Shown here: positions 1-4,849 of the stretch, in pieces
Numbering within the stretch: position 1 is the stretch's first letter
Layout of the letters: each line of letters starts with the position of its first letter
DNA from: Gammaproteobacteria bacterium
Lineage (GTDB): Bacteria; Pseudomonadota; Gammaproteobacteria; DSM-19610
Reading direction: 5' to 3'
DNA: 6,479 bases
Assembly: GCA_011371465.1 (NCBI GenBank)
Contig: DRQL01000318.1
Location: 1-6,479, forward strand
Program-made: the position numbers and the translations under genes
The notes under the pieces: model-generated
The model's input: the letters and a program-made list of their open reading frames with translations, nothing else
Databases searched by the model: none
Told to the model about the DNA's origin: nothing

Positions 1-449
1 AACAGCGAGCTGCCCATCATGGTGACATAGGCCTGCCAGCCCGTAAATCCGTTATCTGTAAACAGCACGGTAACCAGGGCCGCACCGCCATAACCAACGA
101 CGACCGCGGTCAGCAGGATCATCATGTGCCCGAAAAACTTGCCCATCACTACCTGCCAGCGCGCCACCGGGTAGGTCAGCAACAGCAGCATGGTGCCGCG
201 CTCGAACTCGCCGACCAGCGCATCGAAGGACAGTAACAGCGCGATCAACGGCAACAGGTAAACACTCAGGCTGGTGAGACTGACCACGCTGACGTCCAGC
301 GCTCCGGCTCGGACGGTACCGGTGGGTGCCGACCCGACCAGCAGCAATGCCAGCGCCGTAGTACCCAGCAAAATGATGGCTGCGGCCACCCAGCGATTGC
401 GCAGGCCGTCGAGAAATTCATTCATGGCCAGTATGCCGATGGCCCTCAT
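1..449 (-). CDS. nosY: NosY, ABC-2 type permease subunit of the NosDFY complex (partial, C-terminal half cut by window edge)
   Basis: NosY is the integral membrane subunit of the NosDFY ABC complex, which serves copper-centre maturation of nitrous-oxide reductase. Translating from the ATG at 449-447 gives 149 residues before the window ends; family members are about 275 residues, so roughly half is present. The start MRAIGILAMNEFLDGLRNRW matches the usual NosY N-terminus (a DGLRNRW motif after a short amphipathic stretch). Hydrophobic segments lie at about residues 19-39, 58-77 and 106-130. Between the second and third is the conserved cytoplasmic stretch EFERGTMLLLLTYPVARWQ (81-99), expected to contact the NosF ATPase. 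The start codon overlaps the nosF stop as ATGA, pointing to translational coupling. A second in-frame ATG at 425-423 is a weaker choice because it would remove the conserved N-terminal stretch. The family call rests on NosF and NosD next door as well as the sequence. Confidence 0.93.
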   Translation of the reverse strand, partial: MRAIGILAMNEFLDGLRNRWVAAAIILLGTTALALLLVGSAPTGTVRAGALDVSVVSLTSLSVYLLPLIALLLSFDALVGEFERGTMLLLLTYPVARWQVVMGKFFGHMMILLTAVVVGYGGAALVTVLFTDNGFTGWQAYVTMMGSSL

Positions 450-1366
450 TGCGGCTGTACCTGCTGCATGTAGTGGTTGTAGATGTCATCCAGCCGCGGC
501 GGCACCACGTCCATATCCTCGATGACATCGCCAAAACCGGCAATTTTCCGGAACAGCACCATCCTGGAGGCACCCATACAGGACAGATCGATACCGTGAT
601 CATTGAGCCGCTGTACTTCACCTACCGGCGCCAGGCGCTCGGCGATATCGGCGGCGTGCCCTGCGGCCACCCTGAGCCGGACCACCAGCGGCAGACTGGC
701 CTGCTGTGACAATTCGGACAGCGTCCCACAGGCCACGATAGCGCCGGTCTTCATAATGGCGATGCGATCGGCGCGCGCCTCGACCTCGTTCAGGGAATGC
801 GACGAAGTCAGCGAAGTAGTACCCGACAGGCTGAGGGTATCGATCAGGTCATAGAACTGCCTGCGCAGCGTGGGGTCCAGGCCGCTGGTCGGTTCGTCCA
901 GGAACAGCAGCCGCGGCTTGCCCAGCATGGCCTGGGCCAGGCCGAGCCGCTGGCGCATACCCTTGGAATACGTGCTCACGCGCCGGTCGGCAGCCTGCTC
1001 CAGTCCCACCCGTTCAAGGATGGACCGACATTCGGTCGTGGCGACCCCCTTCAGCCTGGCGTAAAAGGCCAGCACCTCCCGGCCTTTCATGGCACTGTGA
1101 AAGGCGACGCTTTCGGGCAGGTAGCCAATGGCGCGGCGTTGTGCCGCGGCCGCTGTCGCCGGATTGGCGCCGAGCACTTGCACCTGCCCGGCATCCGGGT
1201 GGGTGAGCCCCAGCATCAGCTTCATCAGGGTGGTCTTGCCGGCGCCGTTATGACCGATCAGCACCATGCGTTCGCCGCTGCGCACCGACAGGTCGACATC
1301 GCTCACCACGGTTTTGTCGCCGTAGCGCTTGACTACCCCGGCAACGTCTATCGCAGGCTCAGCCAC
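446..1366 (-). CDS. nosF: NosF, ABC transporter ATP-binding protein of the NosDFY complex
   Basis: NosF is the cytoplasmic ATPase that drives NosDFY. The 306-residue protein has a complete nucleotide-binding domain: Walker A GHNGAGKT (38-45), GYLPES (81-86) at the Q-loop position with Glu in place of Gln, a signature loop YSKGMRQR (133-140, an SKGMRQ variant of LSGGQ), Walker B LLFLDEP (153-159) with catalytic Glu158, D-loop SGLD (161-164) and switch His190. The last 80 or so residues form the C-terminal extension seen in this family. Length is normal. The start is a GTG at 1366-1364, overlapping the nosD stop (1361-1359) by 8 bases. Only a weak AGG lies about 9 bases upstream, so expression probably depends on ribosomes finishing nosD. 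The stop overlaps the nosY ATG. The ATPase domain alone could belong to many ABC systems; the position between nosD and nosY makes it NosF. Confidence 0.96.
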   Translation of the reverse strand: MAEPAIDVAGVVKRYGDKTVVSDVDLSVRSGERMVLIGHNGAGKTTLMKLMLGLTHPDAGQVQVLGANPATAAAAQRRAIGYLPESVAFHSAMKGREVLAFYARLKGVATTECRSILERVGLEQAADRRVSTYSKGMRQRLGLAQAMLGKPRLLFLDEPTSGLDPTLRRQFYDLIDTLSLSGTTSLTSSHSLNEVEARADRIAIMKTGAIVACGTLSELSQQASLPLVVRLRVAAGHAADIAERLAPVGEVQRLNDHGIDLSCMGASRMVLFRKIAGFGDVIEDMDVVPPRLDDIYNHYMQQVQPQ

Positions 1367-2693
1367 GTGATGGTACCTGTGTCTGCGGTCGCTGCATCAA
1401 TGGCGCGCTGTCCTTTACTCCGCCCGGGTGCAGCGCGGGGAACTCCGACTGGGCCCACCTCAGCACCTGCACCGCCGGGCTGTTGAGCAGCAGCTTTGCC
1501 ATGGGGTGGCGCCAGATGATCTGATCGACCAGGTCGTTCGGCTGGTAGGGCTGGTCGGCAATCCCGTCGTCATCCAGGTCAAAGGCGGGGTTGTCGCTCC
1601 AGTAGTTACCGCGTCCGTCCAGTGACCACTCGATATGGCGCGTACCCACATACTTTACCTGCGTACGGTTGTTCACAAAGGCATTGTTGTAGACCTGGTT
1701 ACGTTCGGACCCGGCGGTAAAATGAATACCTATGCGACAGCCTTCAAAGGTGTTTCCGTGAAACCGGTTGATGTTGGCATTGTAGATAAAGACACATTTC
1801 TCCGCGCCACCCGTGACCAGGTTGCCGCGGATGTCAGAGTTATTGGCATAGTTGAAAAACAGGCCGCGGTCGCGGTCCGAGCTGGACACGTTATCGAAAA
1901 TCTTCAGGTGGTCTGAATACATCACTGCATAACCAACGTGGTTGCCGGTCGAAAGGTTACCGCTGACCTCGCTGTCGTTGGTATACATATAGTGAATGGC
2001 AAAGCGCAAGTCCCGCAGGTGATTACCGCGAAAGACGTTATTGCGACTGGTGGTTACGAAAATACCGTCCCGGCCATAGCGGATGTCATTGTCCTCGACC
2101 ACGGAACCGGGGGTATTCCAGAGCTGGATGCCATTGCCGCGGTCGTTGACGTGCGGGTCGGTGCTGCCGATGATTACGTTGCCCCGCACCACTGCACTGT
2201 CCGGGCCTTTCAGGTAGACGCCGATCAGGTTGTGTTCCAGGCGGTTCCCCTCGATCAGCGCACGGTCGCCGTCGACGGTTACAAAAATACCGCTGTCCTC
2301 GGTCGCCAGGCTGGTGCCCGAGTTGCGTACAGTCACACCGCGCACTACCACGTCCGGTGCTGCGACCGTAATCACCCGGCCTTCGCCTCCTCCATCAATA
2401 ATGCTGCCGGCCTCACCCAGCAATTCGAGCGGTCGGTCGATACTGACGGTTCCTGCGTACACGCCATCGCGCAGCAGCAGGCGGTCTCCCGGTGCGGCAG
2501 CTTCAATGGCCCGTTGCAGGGTTCCCGCTCCGGGCGAGACGGTCCGGTCCTGCGCCATGAGCGGCGCAGACAAACAGGCGATCAGCAGCAGGAACCAGCC
2601 GGCCAGTACCCGGCCAACCCTGGCCGGACCGTCATGCCGGCGCAGGCCGGTATCCAGGCATGAAATGCACTGGATACCGGCCTGCGCCGCCAC
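1359..2693 (-). CDS. nosD: NosD, periplasmic beta-helix copper-maturation protein (start uncertain)
   Basis: NosD is the periplasmic partner of NosF and NosY and acts in CuZ assembly in NosZ. From the GTG at 2693 the protein is 444 residues: a long N-terminal leader with a basic patch and hydrophobic core (about 31-45), a likely signal peptidase cut after LMA (47), then a right-handed beta-helix of short repeats (about 80-350) rich in GN and NN turns, the CASH/NosD fold. The family's C-terminal signature GNYWSD (362-367) followed by the acidic DLDDDGIAD (372-380) is present. No ATG exists upstream of the signal peptide in frame. The options are GTG 2771 (inside nosZ, 29-base overlap, 470 residues, weak GGA upstream) and GTG 2693 (47-residue leader, no Shine-Dalgarno sequence nearby). 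Codons for the first 20 or so residues come from a palindromic repeat, reading as AQAGIQ and DTGLRRHDG. The identity is firm; the start is a guess. Confidence 0.9.
   Translation of the reverse strand: MAAQAGIQCISCLDTGLRRHDGPARVGRVLAGWFLLLIACLSAPLMAQDRTVSPGAGTLQRAIEAAAPGDRLLLRDGVYAGTVSIDRPLELLGEAGSIIDGGGEGRVITVAAPDVVVRGVTVRNSGTSLATEDSGIFVTVDGDRALIEGNRLEHNLIGVYLKGPDSAVVRGNVIIGSTDPHVNDRGNGIQLWNTPGSVVEDNDIRYGRDGIFVTTSRNNVFRGNHLRDLRFAIHYMYTNDSEVSGNLSTGNHVGYAVMYSDHLKIFDNVSSSDRDRGLFFNYANNSDIRGNLVTGGAEKCVFIYNANINRFHGNTFEGCRIGIHFTAGSERNQVYNNAFVNNRTQVKYVGTRHIEWSLDGRGNYWSDNPAFDLDDDGIADQPYQPNDLVDQIIWRHPMAKLLLNSPAVQVLRWAQSEFPALHPGGVKDSAPLMQRPQTQVPSRG
2610..2627. repeat. Small GC-rich hairpin directly next to the palindromic repeat
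   Basis: CCGGCCA (2610-2616) and TGGCCGG (2621-2627) pair perfectly around a 4-base loop, ACCC. The hairpin starts one base from the end of the 70-base palindrome and lies in the codons just before the hydrophobic core of the NosD signal peptide. It adds a second stable stem to the early nosD message. There is no T-rich tract on either side, so it is not a rho-independent terminator. It may simply reflect GC-rich codon use. Confidence 0.55.
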
Positions 2694-2698
2694 GACGG
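2629..2698. repeat. 70-base near-perfect palindromic repeat (REP/MITE-like) inside the nosD leader
   Basis: Two 29-base arms (2629-2657 and 2670-2698) are inverted copies matching at 27 of 29 positions. They are separated by a 12-base loop, GCATGAAATGCA, which can itself pair GCAT with ATGC. The outer end reads CCGTCATGCCGG. Read in the nosD frame the two arms give AQAGIQ and DTGLRRHDG, peptides typical of a dispersed palindromic repeat found between genes in many proteobacteria. I recognise the type but cannot name a formal family. The RNA would form a very stable hairpin between nosZ and nosDFY. Such elements often protect upstream mRNA from 3' decay, which would favour nosZ over nosDFY; that role is inference. 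No clear target-site duplication is visible. Confidence 0.85.
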
Positions 2699-2715
2699 AT
2701 GGACGACTGATCAGA

Positions 2716-2723
2716 ACCTCCCT
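2716..2723 (-). promoter_or_regulatory. Strong Shine-Dalgarno sequence for nosD lacking a well-placed start codon
   Basis: On the minus strand the bases after the nosZ stop read AGGGAGGT, close to the ideal anti-16S sequence. The codons that follow in the nosD frame are CTG (one base away), ATC, AGT, CGT; the first ordinary start, GTG at 2693, is 22 bases away, too far for normal spacing. The site sits 17 bases before the 70-base palindrome. The simplest reading is that this was the original nosD ribosome binding site and the repeat inserted between it and the original start. Confidence 0.55.
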
Positions 2724-2742
2724 GACGCAGAACGCAAAGATG

Positions 2743-4653
2743 CTACGCCGGCTCCACCAGCATACGGCCACGCATTTCCATGTGCAGGGCGTGACAGAAC
2801 CACTGGCAGTAGAACCAGTGCACGCCCGGGCGGTCCGCCGTGAAGGTCACCGATGAAGTCGCCTGTGGACCGATCTCCATGGCGATTCCGTAGTTGGCCA
2901 GGGTAAAGCCGTGCGTCAGGTCGTCGATCTGGTCATTGTTACTGACGTAGACCGTCACCTCGTCACCCTGCTTCACTGTGAACTTCTCCATACTGAAGTT
3001 GGGCGCCATGGACCAGATATAGACACGCACCTTGTTGCCGTCCCGGATCACCTTTGAGTCCGTATACAGGGTGACGCCGTCCTTCTTCGCCTGCGCGCTT
3101 GCATCGGCCCACATGGGGTCGTCCTTTTTCCACAGTGAACGCGGGTTGACGATGTCGGTACGCACGATAATGCAGTCATGCGGCTCGGCAAAGGTCGGGC
3201 CGTCATGCACTATGGCCATCTTCTTGCCGGTGATGTCGATCAACTGGTCGTTTTCCGGCTTCAGCGGGCCGACATTGATAAACCGGTCCTTGGAGAACTT
3301 GTTGAGTGACACCAGCCACTTGCCATCCGCTTCCTTCGTTTCACCCATGGACGTGTGGTTGTGGCCCGGCTGGTAGTGCACATCGATCTTTTCCAGGATC
3401 GGGTTGACGTCCTTGCCACTGTAGGCATCGACCGCCTTCTGGATATTCCATTTCGCCACCTGGCTGTCGAGGAACAGGGTGGTGAAGGCATTGCCTTCGC
3501 CGTCAAAGGCGGTGTGCAGCGGACCCAGGCCCAGCTCCGGTTCCGCGGCCACCACGTCACGCGGCTTGATCTTGTCATTGAACAGATCGGGCAGACGCCG
3601 CACATCCAGCACGGTCACCGTGGGCGACAGCTTGCCGTTGATGACCACGTAGTGACCGTCCGGCGCGGTATTGCAGCCGTGCGGACTGTTGGATACAGGG
3701 ATGTAGCGGGTGTACTTTGAACCCTTGCGACCGTCGATCACGGGGATACCGTTCATTTCCTTGAAGTCACCGTTCTTCACCGCTGCTTCAATACGCTTGA
3801 TGTCGAACACCACCACCCAGTCCTGTTCACTGGCGGTCATCTGCGCCAGGTTGATACCCTCTTCACTGTTGTAACAGGTCGAGAAGGCATACAATCCCTG
3901 GTAGTCGGCATCACAGTTATCCAGGTTGCCGTTGACCATGACCTGCCAGGCCACTTTCATGCTGTCGCCGTCCAGCGCGGTGAAAATCGCGTGGTACTTT
4001 TTCGGGTCATCGAGATCCCGGCCATCGTTCGGCAGCGGCACCCGGTGTTCGCCGTTGGCAAACACGTAACCGGTACGCGGGTACTTCTGCGGACGCAGAC
4101 CATGAATATCCTGGGCGTTCGGAATCTCGGTAATCTTGTCACACTTCATGACATCGCAGCGCACGCGGGCGACACGCGTGTTGGCCTTGTCGTTCATGAA
4201 CAGGTAACGGCCGTCGTAGGTGCCATCGGTAAACGACATGTGCGGATGGTGCAGGTCACCGTTCAGCCAGACTCCACCACGGCTTTCCAGGAACTTTTTC
4301 GTCTCCGGCGTCAGGCCTTCGGTCAGGATCTTGCGACTTTCGTTGGTCATGCCCCAGCCGGTGGCGCTGCAGCGGTTGAATACCGGCACACGCATCAGTT
4401 CGCGCATGGAAGGCACACCCATGATGCGCAGTTCACCGCTCTGGCCGCTGCTCCAGAAACCGTAGTAATCATCCAGGTCGCCGGGAGCCACGTCGGCCTT
4501 GCCACCGGCCGCCGCTGCCTCGCCGGAATACAGCATGGAACCGCCGGCCAGTCCGGCTACACCGCCTGCCCCGGCCAGCGCCACCAGTTTGGCGGACCCA
4601 CCCAGAAGCTCCCTGCGGGTAATACCCGTTTTTTGCTCATCATCTTTTGACAT
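2743..4653 (-). CDS. nosZ: NosZ, nitrous-oxide reductase (clade I, Tat-exported)
   Basis: NosZ reduces N2O to N2 in the periplasm, the last step of denitrification. The protein is 636 residues, normal length. It opens with a Tat signal (TRRELLGG, twin arginines at 13-14, then an Ala/Gly/Leu core; cut probably near the AAAAGG at 46-51). The beta-propeller domain holds the seven CuZ histidines by alignment with the known Pseudomonas enzyme: His135 and His136 (DLHHPHMS), His184 (IHGLRPQ), His325 (NSPHGCN), His380 (GPLHTAF), His431 (QPGHNH), His492 (AEPHDC). The C-terminal cupredoxin domain has all CuA ligands: His581 (LTHGF), Cys616, Trp618, Cys620, His624 and Met627 in YCQWFCHALHMEM. The start is the ATG at 4653, since GAGGAG lies 7 bases before it; an ATG 18 bases upstream (4671) lacks such a site and would put a charged extension before the Tat signal. 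Nothing looks broken, so the enzyme should be active. Confidence 0.98.
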   Translation of the reverse strand: MSKDDEQKTGITRRELLGGSAKLVALAGAGGVAGLAGGSMLYSGEAAAAGGKADVAPGDLDDYYGFWSSGQSGELRIMGVPSMRELMRVPVFNRCSATGWGMTNESRKILTEGLTPETKKFLESRGGVWLNGDLHHPHMSFTDGTYDGRYLFMNDKANTRVARVRCDVMKCDKITEIPNAQDIHGLRPQKYPRTGYVFANGEHRVPLPNDGRDLDDPKKYHAIFTALDGDSMKVAWQVMVNGNLDNCDADYQGLYAFSTCYNSEEGINLAQMTASEQDWVVVFDIKRIEAAVKNGDFKEMNGIPVIDGRKGSKYTRYIPVSNSPHGCNTAPDGHYVVINGKLSPTVTVLDVRRLPDLFNDKIKPRDVVAAEPELGLGPLHTAFDGEGNAFTTLFLDSQVAKWNIQKAVDAYSGKDVNPILEKIDVHYQPGHNHTSMGETKEADGKWLVSLNKFSKDRFINVGPLKPENDQLIDITGKKMAIVHDGPTFAEPHDCIIVRTDIVNPRSLWKKDDPMWADASAQAKKDGVTLYTDSKVIRDGNKVRVYIWSMAPNFSMEKFTVKQGDEVTVYVSNNDQIDDLTHGFTLANYGIAMEIGPQATSSVTFTADRPGVHWFYCQWFCHALHMEMRGRMLVEPA

Positions 4654-4660
4654 TGCATCT

Positions 4661-4666
4661 CTCCTC
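4661..4666 (-). promoter_or_regulatory. Ribosome binding site of nosZ
   Basis: GAGGAG on the minus strand, 7 bases before the ATG at 4653. This decides the nosZ start against the upstream in-frame ATG at 4671, whose own start lies just in front of this motif. It is the best-placed ribosome binding site in the window, in keeping with high NosZ production. Confidence 0.85.
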
Positions 4667-4748
4667 TTCATGTTGCTGCTCCGATTTCAGCCGTACCCCT
4701 GCCGGGCTACAGACTCAGCTTTAAGAAACTTCTGACCAGTCCGTTTTC

Positions 4749-4830
4749 CGTCATACCGGCCTTCGCAGGTATGACGAATCAATCGGGGTTTCCCTGATTC
4801 GTCTTCCACCATTTACGCACCGGCATGACG
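4749..4830. repeat. Composite repeat-like element with inverted ends between nosR and nosZ
   Basis: The ends CGTCATACCGG (4749-4759) and CCGGCATGACG (4820-4830) are inverted copies with one mismatch. They resemble the end of the palindrome in nosD (CGTCATGCCGG at 2630-2640). Inside, CGTCATACC (4749-4757) pairs with GGTATGACG (4768-4776), extended by GC/GC around a CTTC loop. GACGAATCA (4773-4781) also pairs perfectly with TGATTCGTC (4795-4803), with GGG (4786-4788) and CCC (4792-4794) pairing further in. The two stems share bases 4773-4776, so they cannot both form fully. No T-tract follows either stem, so they are not typical terminators. Likely a decayed copy or pair of copies of the same repeat group. 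Confidence 0.7.
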
Positions 4831-4849
4831 AACTGATCAGGCCTTCCCT
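4768..4849. repeat. Degenerate direct repeat pair of 28 bases, second copy reaching into the nosR stop codon
   Basis: Bases 4768-4795 and 4822-4849 line up without gaps at 21 of 28 positions; both begin GG(T/C)ATGACGAA and end TTCCCT, 54 bases apart. The second copy covers two bases of the nosR stop codon (TAG, 4850-4848). This suggests tandem copies of one repeat unit, diverged since insertion, sitting exactly at the end of nosR. Confidence 0.5.

Larger units (their letters stand above)
4654..4847 (-). other. nosR-nosZ intergenic region (194 bases)
   Basis: No gene is seen here. The half next to nosR (4749-4849) is filled with inverted and degenerate direct repeats. The half next to nosZ (4654-4748) ends in the nosZ ribosome binding site. 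I looked for an FNR/Anr/Dnr box (TTGAT-N4-ATCAA) and found only a lone TTGAT on the minus strand within the repeat block, without a partner half-site. No convincing -35/-10 pair is visible. nosZ may be read from a promoter upstream of nosR, outside the window, or from a weak promoter that I cannot identify. Confidence 0.6.

Noticed and set aside
797..1486. A 229-residue open frame on the plus strand opposite nosF and the nosD end
   Set aside because: It runs antisense to the intact Walker and signature motifs of NosF and has no domain pattern of its own.
1938..2663. A 241-residue open frame on the plus strand opposite nosD
   Set aside because: It is antisense to the clear beta-helix coding of nosD, shows no recognisable motif, and is explained by GC-rich codon bias in the real gene.
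2629..2698. CRISPR repeat or insertion-sequence remnant
   Set aside because: There is a single palindrome with no regularly spaced copies or spacers, and no transposase coding; a REP/MITE-like dispersed repeat fits better.
3991..4650. A 219-residue open frame on the plus strand opposite the nosZ N-terminal part
   Set aside because: Antisense shadow of highly conserved NosZ codons; no motif and no convincing ribosome binding site.
4775..4800. FNR/Dnr binding box upstream of nosZ
   Set aside because: Only one TTGAT half-site occurs on the minus strand; the matching ATCAA at the right spacing is absent.
4749..4803. Rho-independent terminator at the end of nosR
   Set aside because: The stems are good, but neither is followed by a T-rich tract on the minus strand (the bases after them read ATACC and GAAAACGG).
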